DNA from: Rhynchopus sp. YZ270_cl-10
Lineage: Eukaryota; Euglenozoa; Diplonemea; Diplonemida; Diplonemidae
Assembly: GCA_964035575.1 (NCBI GenBank)
Contig: OZ037840.1
Span: forward strand, 310,001-374,000
DNA: 64,000 bases
Direction of reading: 5' to 3'
Made by a program: the position numbers and the translations under genes. Of the stretch, positions 32,861 through 42,994 are shown piece by piece; within the stretch, counting starts at the first letter, position 1; every line of letters begins with the position of its first letter. The notes under the pieces were generated by a model. It saw only the letters and a program-made list of their open reading frames with translations, made no database searches and was not told where the DNA came from.

Positions 32861-33169
32861 GGAAATACACATTTTGAAAAACTGTGTGACGTTAGCAAGA
32901 TACACTACCCTCACGACCGCTCCAAGACCCCGACAGCCCCCCGCAGTCGGTAGACACCAGGGCGTGGCTTGTAAGGCTCCAGAAACGCATCCAGCGAAGA
33001 GGGCACCACCGTTCCTGCAGGCGGCTCAAGCAGACAACGTTCACCTGAACGTGTCGCATCGTCGCACAGTGTGCGGCACTGACGCACAGCGTTGCCCATC
33101 ACCGTCACAAAGCGCTGCTGCCGTGCTCCCACATCCCCGTAATGCACAGTGCCACTCACAAGCCCAGCC
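32861..33169 (-). pseudogene. 3' fragment of a fourth cyclase gene
   Basis: 309 bp almost identical to 30613-30921: the last 80-odd codons (GLVSGTVHYGDVGARQQ to the stop at 32911) plus 50 bp of 3' flank. It lies just upstream of cyclase 1 on the same strand, so a neighbouring copy seems to have lost all but its C-terminus. At TVHYGDV it matches the 43.0-kb gene rather than cyclase 1 (TMHYGNV), a mosaic pattern. No start or catalytic part remains. Confidence 0.9.
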
Positions 33170-33740
33170 ACAAACGAAGAAAATGTGAGTGTTTACAAAA
33201 ATAGAGGGAGGGAGGGAGGGAGGTTCTAATATAGAGGGACTTTGTGAGCAAGGTCTTGGTTGAGTTCTGTGGTTGGTAACAAAAAGAGCAAAAGTTTTGT
33301 TTTGAGTATAGACTACTATCACCTAGATGGCAGCCACGGGTTTTTCTTCACAGGATCCTTAAAAAAGAGCAAATAGAAGGAGTACGCTTTTGCAGTAGGT
33401 GGCAGAATCCTTTTTCTGTTTTATTTTATGGGTGGGGTTTTTTTTTTGTATTTGAACGAAGACATTTTTTTGTACAAACATGTCCGCAGACAATTGATAT
33501 AAAGATACCCACGTTACCTTCCTTGAGCAGTGCCTGCAGAAGCACTTCATTGGTATGCACAAGGCGACATGACAAATGGTGGGAAATCAGGCGTGAGCGG
33601 GGGTCGGGCCTATTTCCCCGTATTCTGGGGCTGGGGACGGGTTTTTTTTCCCGTGCAGTTTTTTTGTGTGGTAGCAAAAAGAAAAAAAGAAAATAAGCTG
33701 GCGGGGGAAAGGAAAAAAAAAGAAAGGTTTATAAGATGAA

Positions 33741-33765
33741 CCTAAGCCTCTCGTGCTTAGTCACC
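33741..33765 (+). repeat. CTAAGC hairpin motif
   Basis: CTAAGC-CTCTCGT-GCTTAG preceded by TTTATAAGATGAAC, as at 10437, 40138 and 54653. Confidence 0.65.
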
Positions 33766-34756
33766 CCAAAAAAAATGTCATATATCAAAATCATAAACAT
33801 ACCGTAAATATTCTATACCGTACATATTATGAACCGCAAAAATTCTGGAGCTTTTTCGATTTTTTTCGAGTTGGAGAACGTTGTTACGGTTCAGATATAT
33901 CACGGTGCAGATGTGTTTTTTTACCCGCAGACTCTTACGGCACTTTCAAACGAAATGAGTAAGTGCAAAGGACTGGGGGAAAAGAAAAAAAAACTGGTAC
34001 AACCGTTGTTGGTTGTAAAGGCGTGAGAGTTGGGGATGTGTGTTTGAGGAAATAGAAGAACGTAGTATCAACGGAGCTTGGTCTTGCACCCTGCGCTCCA
34101 CTAACCGGCGATAGGAAAAAAAAAAGGATCGGGTCTTTTGGTTGTGCGCTCAAAGCCGGAAAACAAAAAGGTGGAAGAAAAAAATGTGTTAAACTGAAGT
34201 ACGGTTGTTGTGGTTAATTGAGTACTCAAAGAACAATATTTTTTTCAATCCGTTTTTTGTTTTGCCCGCAGCGCTGCCCTCCAATCTTTTTGTTTTAGAA
34301 TTGACAACAAGTTGTTTTATCAAAAAAAAAAATTTGTTTGATTATAGGCTTCTATCACTAGATAGCACGAAGAAAGGGGGGAGAAATGGTAACTCCGATA
34401 GGTAAGGAAAAAGAAAAAAGGCTTTTTCCATTGAATGCACAATTACCTTTGGGGTGATTGGCGACCGTATCTGAGGAACTATTTCTCCTTTTAAACTACA
34501 CTGTTGGAGCAGAGGGCGGACGAACCCATATATAATAAACGAAAATAGCGAGAGGGTACTTGAGAGACAACGGGGCACGCTGTCTGCGCGATTCGGCGTG
34601 GGGGTGGGGTAGGGGTCGGCAGAAGGGGGAAGAAGGAAAAAGAGAAGTTTTTTTTCATCAGGGTAGCACAATTAAAAACCTTGTTTAGTGTCCCACCGCT
34701 CCCCAAAAATCTGTTCGCACGCACGCAAAAATAAAATAACTACCACCTGAATTAGC

Positions 34757-34848
34757 TGGGTGTTGGGAGGTGTTGGGAGGTGTTGGGAGGCGTTGGGAGG
34801 TGTTGGGAGGTGTTGGGGGGCGTTGGGGGGTGTTGGCGGGCGTTGGGA
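34757..34848. repeat. TGTTGGGAGG minisatellite, about 9 copies
   Basis: 10-bp units with a few G substitutions (TGTTGGGGGG, CGTTGGGAGG). The same unit occurs five to six times at 36795-36850, on the other side of the 1.35-kb TIR element. Confidence 0.9.
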
Positions 34849-34908
34849 GGTGAGGCACTTTTTTTCCCACCGGCGTGAGCCTTTTTCTCGTTGGTGAAGT
34901 TTTTTAAA

Positions 34909-34980
34909 CACCTGCATTATCATTTCCGGAATCCGTCCTCGCTGTGGTGGGGTCAATTTGCCGAAATGGACAAGTTCTGA
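34909..34980 (-). repeat. 85-bp module next to a heptamer satellite
   Basis: In reverse orientation GCATTATCATTTCCGGAATC, GGTGGGGTCAATTTGCCG and AAATGGACAAGTTC match the module. The heptamer array starts 28 bp to the right. Confidence 0.75.
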
Positions 34981-35007
34981 GTACATACGTGATCAATTTT
35001 CTTATGC

Positions 35008-35225
35008 ACACAGTACACAGTACACAGTACACAGTACACAGTACACAGTACACAGTACACAGTACACAGTACACAGTACACAGTACACAGTACACAGTAC
35101 ACAGTACACAGTACACAGTACACAGTACACAGTACACAGTACACAGTACACAGTACACAGTACACAGTACACAGTACACAGTACACAGTACACAGTACAC
35201 AGTACACAGTACACAGTACACAGTA
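35008..35225. repeat. Heptamer satellite (ACACAGT)n, 31 copies
   Basis: Same unit as the 1.6-kb array at 21371, perfect over 217 bp. It is joined on the left to the module through TGATCAATTTTCTTATGC, which corresponds to the GATCAA flank of the 9-bp array near 3985. Confidence 0.95.
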
Positions 35226-35289
35226 GCAGTACAGCACCAGAGGTCGGGATTTTCCCTTGGAGGGCGTCTAAATTAATACATTTTTTATA

Positions 35290-36641
35290 CATAGCGCTCT
35301 AATTAGAGTATTAGGGTATAATTAGAGTCTGGGATTTTGGGCCAAGTCAGTTAGAGTCCAGTTAGAGTATAATTAGAGTCGCTTTTCTTCAATTAGACTA
35401 TAATTAGAGTGCAGTTAGAGCATAATTAGACTCTAACTACACTCTAATTATAGTCTAATTAGAGTAAAACAACAGGCTTCTTGTAGGTGCAAACGCCGTA
35501 AGGAACCGGTTCCCCTAAGGTTCCTCTGTAGGACCCAGGTGCCCAGTTACCCACATAGCTGAAAATAAGACTTGGGGAACCGAGTTCTCAGCCGGACTGG
35601 GACACAATATGTGAAGGCGCTGTGGTCCGCCTGAAAGCGGGTCGGGGACCCGGTCGCGGGAGGGTGGGGGGCCTAGTCCTAGTCCTACTGTACCTAGTAC
35701 CCAGTACCGGGACTCGGGACCCGGCTTATTCTCAGCTATGGGTACCCAGGTACTCAGACCCGCGCAGTGGCACATGCCCTCAAGTGTGAGTGCCCCATAC
35801 ATTAGGGAATGCGATGCAAAAACTCTATGTGCACCTTCGGTGCAACGCCGCAGACAGGCCAAGCAGCGTTAGACTCAGAGGAATGCCTGCTGTGCAGGTA
35901 TCAAACATGAGAAACTCCCAGCAACAAGGGCATTATTGAAGGTGTTTGGGGTGCAAAATTTTCTACAAATGTTGATGCGCGGGTACAGAAGTGGTGTCTT
36001 GTTCTTTCATCTGTAGGAATGTAAATATCAATCGAATTTAACTACCACTAAGGGGTCGAAGGGGTAATCCCAGTATCAACGGCTGTGTTGACGGGAAATC
36101 TATAGCGAGCATACGTTCATTTCAGCCGAAGAAATACTACTTATGAACCCAGGAGAGATCCAAGACTCGCGTTGAACAACTACCCGCGATCGACAATACC
36201 AAAGAGAATTCATAACAAAAACAACACTGCCCCATACACACTACTGGGGAGTCAACTGACTAAATAGCCATGCTTCAAGTGCATGCCCCTGGGCCAAAAT
36301 TCCTGTGCTAAAAAGGCAACAAGACCATCCACAAGGAGTGTGAATTGTGCACTGGTGTTCTGGGGGAACAAACAATATTTTCTTGTGTCTGGTTCTCTGC
36401 AAGCAGAGAACAGACTTTCTGGATTACAAAGTCGAATTTCTTGCACTAGCTATGCCCCCTGGGTTGATGGCTATAGCATTGATTGATGTGCCCCTCTTTA
36501 TTGACCCTCTTATAGGACTCTAATTAGACTCTAATTAGAGTCCAGTTAGAGTATTAGAGTTCAGTTAGAGTTTTAAAGACTCTAATTATACTCGAACTGC
36601 CGACTCTAATTATCTAGTTAGAGTCTAATTGGAGCGCTATG
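35290..36641. mobile_element. 1.35-kb TIR element of TCTAATTAGAGT repeats
   Basis: The ends CATAGCGCTCTAATTAGA and CTAATTGGAGCGCTATG are inverted repeats. TATA flanks both sides (35286-35289, 36642-36645); a TA duplication is equally possible. Both 180-bp ends are packed with CTCTAATTAGAGT and CCAGTTAGAG units. The interior has no gene, but holds a roughly 200-bp repeat (36255-36450) also found at 48685-48875. Confidence 0.75.
36255..36450 (+). repeat. Dispersed repeat, copy 1 (other copy at 48.7 kb)
   Basis: GGGCCAAAATTCCTG, GCAACAAGACCA, GTGTGAATTGTGCA, ATATTTTCTTGTGTC and GATTACAAAGTCGAATTTC occur in the same order at 48685-48875. More degraded similarity to 45.9 kb lies to the left. Confidence 0.7.
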
Positions 36642-37640
36642 TATAATTTTTCGCTTTTTTTCCCAAATTTCCACTTTGCCTTTGCCACTATTTTTTTGTT
36701 TGACTTGGAACCGGGACCCCCCTGGAACCCCCTCCAGAAGGGGGTACAGAACACCCTCAAAAAAAAAAAATCCCAAAATTCGGGCTAAATTGGAGGGGTG
36801 TTGGGAGGTGTTGGGAGGTGTTGGGAGGCGTTGGGAGGCGTTGGGAGGGTTTGCCGTTTTTTGCAAATCAGGTGGTTTAACTAGTCAAAAAAAAAATAAT
36901 TTTTCCCTCACCTATTTTGCCCTCTTTTAGGCTATTTCCTAACGCTGGGGCGTTTTGTTGCATTTCTGAGCCAATCCCGGCTTGTGGTGGGGTGAATACG
37001 GAAAAATGGACAAAATTTTAGTGACTTAAATTTTCGCAAAATATGAACCCATACTCGTAAACAAGGGTCATTTTCAGGAAAATTCGGAAAATTCCGACAT
37101 TTGGAAGCAATTTTTTCCCCTGAAAAAACAGTGGGTTTTCAGCCCCAAAACATACCGCGATTGGAATTTCCGGAATCCGTCCGCACTGTGGTGAGGTCAC
37201 TTGCCGAAATGGCCAAATTCTTGGTTTTGGTCAAAATCCATGTAGGGTAAAGAGGGCCAAGGTAAATCCCACAACCAGATTTCCTCTCCCTAATCCTTAA
37301 CTCCTGACGTCTTGAAACATGAAAATGCGCGAAAACACCGGCATTTGCATTTTCGGAATCCGTCCGTTCTGTGGTGGGGTCAATTTGCCGAAATGGACAA
37401 GTCCTTGGTTTTGGTCAAAACCCGTCAGTGTAAGGTAAAGGGGGCAAGTGTTTGCCTGTAGAAACTGGAAGGGAACAGGCAGCGCCGCAGGCGCACGGTA
37501 CCCAACTTTTTTTATTCTTGTACCTTTTCTCCACTTTCTTTTGATTGCACGAGCCGATTGCTCTCCACGGTGGGGTCACATGTGTGTCCAAAAACACTCT
37601 AAGGTACTATTATTCTGAAATATGAGATTCAATGGTTTCT
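36642..37640 (-). repeat. Mosaic of hAT-like element fragments
   Basis: After the TGTTGGGAGG minisatellite (36795-36850), three modules in reverse orientation (about 36960-37010, 37155-37240, 37332-37430) and a GCGCC-GCA-GGCGC hairpin (37482-37494) follow. The pieces match different parts of the elements at 4523, 3331 and 58943. No intact end is present. Confidence 0.65.
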
Positions 37641-38259
37641 TAAGGAAATCTTCATAACGTGAGATCTCTGAAAATCCTCGAAAACGAACCCCGCCGGAGG
37701 CGGATTTTTTTTTATACACGTGTGCGCAAAAATGCTTATTTCTTGCTTATTTCGCACATTTGGGAGCACGGGACCCCAACATTTTTTTTTTCTGGTCACT
37801 TTTTCCCAGACAGAAGTGCCCTACCTACCTTCCCCCTTAGGGCCCTCCGAGACTTTGTCCGTCCTGACTTCAACCTACCAACCATAAAAATTATTTTTTT
37901 TGTAGTTGTGTCCCAATTATTTTTTTTTTTTTGGATTTCCAAAAATCTGTTCGCGCGCAGGACACTAAACAATATTTTTAATTGTGCTACCCTCATATGA
38001 AATCAATAAATTGATAGTATGTGGTGAGGGATCATTGTTCCCATCTTTCTTTTAGAAGTTGAAAAAAAAACACGGCGGTAAAAAGGCCCTTGCCAGAGCT
38101 GCGATGTGGTTGCAGTCGTTTTTTGGTATGGAGGTGATACGTTTTGTGCAGAGACACACAACAGCGTACGGCAAGGTGAAGGAGGTAAGAAGGTAAGGGA
38201 AAAAGGGGGGGCGGAGATAAAGAAAATAAAAATCGTGAGTGAACTTTTGGAGAGTGGAG
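37641..38259. other. Gene-free stretch
   Basis: AT-rich. It repeats TGATAGTATGTGGTGAGGGA (38011) from 10573. Nothing else recognised. Confidence 0.55.
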
Positions 38260-38339
38260 ATTTGCACAAGCATGTCCTTAAATCCGGGAAAAATCAGGAT
38301 TTTTCTGATTTTTAAATCTCAAAATTTTCTTATAGAAAA

Positions 38340-38370
38340 AAAAATTTTCGCGCTGCGCGCGAAAATTTTT
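38340..38370. repeat. Perfect hairpin, 14-bp stem, TGC/GCA triloop
   Basis: AAAAATTTTCGCGC and its complement around TGC (GCA on the other strand). The 40.9-kb copy has lost the outer pairs. It is the longest stem of the triloop set. Confidence 0.9.
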
Positions 38371-38448
38371 CGCGCACAACAGGAGAAGATATTTATTTGT
38401 TGTTGTAGGCCTGCAGTCGGGGTGGTACATTTTTCTCCCCACCACAGT

Positions 38449-38577
38449 TGGGTGATCTATGATCGTCTCCGTGGGACACGTAACAGGCTGTGAGAGCTTG
38501 TGAGAGCTTACTGAGAGTTAGTGAGAGTTAGTGAGAGCTAGTGGGAGCTAGTGGGAGCTGTGGGAGCTTACGTATGT
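38449..38577. repeat. 129-bp insertion with GTGAGAGCTA minisatellite
   Basis: It is absent from the sister element at 40858 and flanked by ACAGT on both sides (38444-38448, 38578-38582). The left part (TGGGTGATCTATGATCGTCT) and the GTGAGAGCT(A/T) units are the reverse complement of 20657-20745. Confidence 0.8.
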
Positions 38578-39089
38578 ACAGTGCCTTATCCAAGAATCAG
38601 ATTTGAAGATTTTTGGGGTCAGTTTGTGTTTCCCCCAAGATGTTTTTCAGTTCTGACCAGCGAAGACATTGGGTACATAGGGAACTGTATTTTCTTTTCC
38701 TTTTGCGGAGCAAAAGGAATAACACAAAATGGCGCCGCAGGCGAAAAAAAAATAGGGTACGGTGTAAAATGTAGCTTTTTACACTACAGAGTCAGTCAAC
38801 GAACCCTTTTTTGCGGAGCAAAAAAGTAATAAATAATGGCGCCGCAGGCAAAAAAAATTAGGGGACAGCCTGGGATTTCACGGTGCGGTCAGTAACTCAG
38901 TTACCCAGGGTACTCCCGTGGTTCAACCACTGTTCTACCAGGAAATTATTCTGACCTCCCTAAAAAAGACACTGCCCCATATCCATATGAAAATTTTTTC
39001 ACCGGCAAAAATAAAATTTTCTTATAAAATTTTCTTATAGAAAATCCTGAATCCTAAATCCGATTTAGAGGACAGCATGGATTTGCACA

Positions 39090-39581
39090 AAAAAAAAAAA
39101 AAACTGTGGCAACACAACCAGAGGAAAACTACACTACTTCAAAAAAATATCAAAAATAAAGAATAAAAAAACGTCTGAATCGTTTGCATTATCTCTCATC
39201 ACAAAGCACTTTACCCTAAGCCACGCCCCTCTTTAGGAAGCCGTGGCTGGAATTTTTCTTTCGCATAAGTGCCATGTCCCCCGGAAAAAAAGGTATAAAA
39301 AAATAAAATAAAAATAAAGACACGCACCTCTGACTGGCCCACAGTACGATGTCAGCCATCCGAATCAAAGCAAAGAGAAAAAAGAAGGGGAAAAAGTCGG
39401 CATGCCACACTTTGGGGTGTTAGGGGTGTGGGTGGAAAACATTCAAAGTGGTCTGGCCGACGCAAATTCACAATAATATCAACAACCTTTTTACTTTCCC
39501 GAACCGGGGTCCTGTAGACCTTCATAGAGCTTCAGGAGCTACGAAAGGCCCCTCCCGGATGCAATTTACGTTACAGCCCAG
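39090..39581. other. Gene-free spacer
   Basis: AT-rich with a 16-A run near 39089. No gene or repeat recognised. Confidence 0.55.
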
Positions 39582-39990
39582 GACATGGGGGTCCACTGGG
39601 AGACTTTTTCGTTCAGAGAAACCTAGGGTGTTCAGAAGATCCACCTCATCTCTGGTGTCATCATTGTGGTAGGATGTTGATTGGCACTCTGCCCTCACAC
39701 ACGCCGTGAAATGTGTAAAACGTGTAAAACACCTGTGGACAGAAAATATGCCTGCCAGAAAGCGTAAAAAGGCTTGTGGAGCGTGCACCTGGGGGTCCAC
39801 TGGGTGGCTTTGTTGTTAAGGGAAAGCCTGGGGTGTTCAGAAGTCATTCTCATCTCTGGTGTCATCATTGTGGCAGGATGTTGATTGGCACTCTGCCCTC
39901 ACACACGCCGTGAAATGTGTAAAACGTCTCTGTGTGGAGACAGAAAAATATGCACGACAGAAAACGTGAAAGGCGTGGGGGCATACACCT
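39582..39990. repeat. Two tandem copies of a 204-bp unit
   Basis: GGGGGTCCACTGGG...GGTGTTCAGAAG...TCTCTGGTGTCATCATTGTG...GCCGTGAAATGTGTAAAACG occurs at 39585 and again at 39789, about 88 percent identical. A minus frame (FTHFTACVRAECQST, SHNDDTRDE) is kept in both but resembles nothing known. Confidence 0.85.
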
Positions 39991-40848
39991 AACCCTCTCG
40001 TACTTTGGTTGTCTGAGAAGGAATGGAAAACTTGTACAATGAATAACACAAGAAACAAAAATTGTTTTGAGTATAGACTACTATCACTAGATAGCAATAA
40101 CACAAAAAAAAAAAGAAAGAAAAGTTTATAAGATGACCCTAAGCCCCTCGTGCTTAGTCACCTTTTTTAAAAAAAGCAAAAATAACCACCCATACTTACA
40201 CCAAAAACTGCTTGTTAAAGCCGTTGCGGTGTGTCCACTGAGCAGAACATCCCATTTGAGGTCGGAGCCGAAAATTTCGGGAAAAAATGCGCTGCACCGT
40301 AAGCTCCCCTTATACAAGGGAAAACAAACACGCTGAGACACTTTTTCAAAAACCTCGGGTACCGGTAGTGATTTTAGGATTTGCCCTGGCACTGAGGGGG
40401 GTCCGTAAGTTTGTGTATTTGTGTGTAAAATTTCCGGCCCTTTTGGGTGAAAAAAAAAAAGGGTGAGGGGAGTTGGGTCCAGTCATAGGGGGTATAGCAT
40501 ATTTTTTGGAAAATTCTTCAAAAAAGCAAGGATTTTTGCTGAGCACAATGAAATTTTCAGAAAAATCCCAATTTTCGGCCAAATTTGGAGCAAATTAGGC
40601 CCACACACCCCGATTTTGGGTCAAAAACCGATTTCATTTTTGCTCAGGAGTGCCTACGATTCCGCAAACCAGAGGTCCTCTGGATGCATCAGACACAGCA
40701 AAAATCGATATTCATTTTTTGGGCAGAAAAGTGCGTTTTAGGTGCCCACCGATGGTCAAAACATCAATTTTTTTTGTGTTTTTGGCATCTTTGGACACCC
40801 AAGGACCCATTATCGGGGTGATTTCTTTTTGCCTGAGATTTGCCTTTG
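39991..40848. other. Gene-free stretch with short motifs
   Basis: Holds CTATCACTAGATAG (40081-40094) and the CTAAGC hairpin (40138-40162) only 44 bp apart, then unique AT-rich sequence. Confidence 0.6.
40138..40162 (+). repeat. CTAAGC hairpin motif
   Basis: CTAAGC-CCCTCGT-GCTTAG after TTTATAAGATGACC, with one loop change from the other copies. Confidence 0.6.
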
Positions 40849-40857
40849 CCAAAATCA

Positions 40858-41537
40858 AGCATGTCCTTAAATCCGGGAAAAATCAGGATTTTTCTGATTT
40901 TTAAATCTCAAAATTTTCTTATAGAAAAAAAAAATTTCGCGCTGCGCGCGAAAATTTTTCGCGCACAACAGGAGAAGATATTTTTTGTTGTTGTAGGCCC
41001 GCAGTGCGGGGTGGTCACATTTTTCTCCCCCCACCACAGTGCCTTATCCAAGAATCAGATTTCAATATTTTTGGGGTCAGTTTGTGTTTCCCCCAAGATG
41101 TTTTTCAGTTCTGACCAGCGAAGACATTGGGGACATAGGGAACTGTATTTTCTTTTCCTTTTGCGGAGCAAAAGGAATAACACAAAATGGCGCCGCAGGC
41201 GAAAAAATAATAGGGTACGGTGTAAAATGTAGCTTTTTACACTACAGAGTCAGTCAACGAACCCTTTTTTGCGGAGCAAAAAAGTAATAAATAATGGCGC
41301 CGCAGGCAAAAAAAATTGGGGGACAGCCTGGGATTTCACGGTGCGGTCAGTAACTCAGTTACCCAGGGCACTCCCGTGGTTCAACCACTGTTCTACCAGG
41401 AAATTATTCCGACCTCCCTAAAAAAGACACTGCCAAATTCCATATGAAAATTTTCTCACCGGCAAATATAAAATTTTCTTATAAAATTTTCTTATAGAAA
41501 ATCCTGAATCCTAAATCCGATTTAGAGGACAGCATGG
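40858..41537. mobile_element. MULE-like MITE, copy 2 (680 bp)
   Basis: Same element as 38269-39080 without the 129-bp insertion. The TSD CCAAAATCA/CCAAAATCG (40849-40857, 41538-41546) matches at 8 of 9. It keeps the GGA-loop hairpins at about 41157 and 41266 and the GCA-loop hairpin near 41190. Confidence 0.8.
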
Positions 41538-42994
41538 CCAAAATCGAAAAAAAAAAAAAAAATTGTGGCGGAATTTGCTAAGGAAAAGCCGAAATTGTGG
41601 GCCCTGTAGTAATGCATAAGGTGCATAATGCATATGGTTTACCCCCAGATCGTCAAAACACCCGATTTTTGCGTTTTTTGCACTTTTTGGTGCCCAAAAA
41701 CCCAACTCAGGGGTCGAAATTTTCCCGAAAAAAAAAATTTTTTTTTTGAGATTTTTCGATTTTTTGACAAGGCGCTGGCCCATACAAAGTGCACTGGTGG
41801 TGCAGAAAATGGCTGGGGAATAAACTCTAGATGCTCAAAACAGCTCAATTCTTGCTTTTTTTTGACTTTTTGGTCCCAGGAGGGTGCCTAGGGTGTAGTG
41901 AGCAGGCCTCAAAAACACTTGTGAAAAAAAAATTTTGGGATTTTTTTTTTTTGAGATTTTTGAAAAATCGGCCGATTTTGCGACCAATTTTGGCTGGGGA
42001 ATTTCGACGACCAAAGGGTCCCCCCTTTGGTTTTTTCCAAAAAATCGGGTATTTTTTGTGTGTACAATTGTACACCCGGTCTGCCGGTCTTTTTCGAGGG
42101 TGGGTAGGACCGGCCCTTATAGCCGGTAATCCTTAAGAGCCGGTCTTTTTACGGACCCTAAAGACCGGCTATACACACTAATTACGTGTCTGGTCGTTGC
42201 CGGTCTATTTACGGATCCCCCTGAGTGAAGCCTTTTTTTTTTTTTCCTTTTTGAAAGCTTCAAGGGTTGAGCAATAACAGAAAATCACTAAAAACACACG
42301 CAAAAAAAAAAAAAGGGTTGAGCTAAATTTTTGGACAGTAGGGTGGAGATGTTTCTTGGTCGGTGGTAACCTTTTTTTTTTCTTTTGTTTGATTATAACT
42401 CAGGGACTCTTTAGGCTTTGAGGTTGTCGCTAAAACTCGGTCAACACTCGGGCGAGCCCGCGCTTCGCGCACCCGGGTCCCCAACCCAAACTAACTCGGT
42501 GCATTTATATTGATGGCAAAGACAGTGTGCCTCCCCTACCACAACACCAGTTAAACATCGCAACCACAATGCAAGAGATCCGAACGTAGATTACACCAGA
42601 CGTTAGTGATGGCAGGGCGCCATCCAGTCATAGGGTGTAAACACTGCTTGATTGTTCGTCAAATGTTACGAGGTGCTGGCATCTGTCCAGTGTCCAGCGC
42701 ACAAAGGCATGCTATGTTATACCTACCAAGAAACAAAGTTTATCCACCCTAAAAATTGAACACCACACTCCTACTGTTCCTTTTTGTGTTTCCCTACCCC
42801 CCCAAGCAATAAAGACAAAAGGGAGAGGTTGTGGCGAAACGCCACACTTCAACCGCTCGGGGGGGTCGCGCTCCACAAATAGAAAGTGTGGGAGCGGGGT
42901 GTTCAATTTCCCTTAAGCATCATGTAATCATACAAAAAAAAAATCACAACAATAACCCCTTCCTTGCCATATGCTTGCTCCCGACCTCAGAAGA
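41538..42994. other. Gene-free stretch with repeat fragments
   Basis: Includes the repeat shared with 18046 (41666-41830), inverted GCCGGTCTTTTTACGG words (42078-42215) that look like a foldback, and a decayed CGCGC-TTC-GCGC hairpin (42459-42471). It is the 3' flank of the next cyclase gene. Confidence 0.55.

Larger units (their letters stand above)
33170..34904. other. Gene-free stretch with short repeated motifs
   Basis: Holds CTATCACCTAGATGG (33315-33329) and CTATCACTAGATAG (34352-34365), the CTAAGC hairpin (33741-33765), the repeat shared with 12487 (34406-34503) and a TGTTGGGAGG minisatellite (34757-34848). No gene. Confidence 0.65.
38269..39080. mobile_element. MULE-like MITE, copy 1 (812 bp)
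   Basis: It starts AGCATGTCCTTAAATCCGGG and ends TCCGATTTAGAGGACAGCATGG. It has a 9-bp TSD ATTTGCACA (38260-38268, 39081-39089), the size typical of MULE/Mutator. Contains a 14-bp hairpin with TGC loop (38340-38370), a 10-bp stem with GGA loop (38697-38719), a GCA-loop hairpin (38733-38743) and a 9-bp stem with GGA loop (38806-38826). Compared with copy 2 it carries a 129-bp insertion. Confidence 0.8.

Noticed and set aside
35008-35225. Telomeric repeat
   Set aside because: The heptamer ACACAGT is not a known telomere unit and lies internally.
38880-38945. tRNA-like words (GTGGTTCAACCACTGTTC..) in the MULE-like elements
   Set aside because: No cloverleaf with acceptor and anticodon arms can be drawn on either strand; present only as part of the element.
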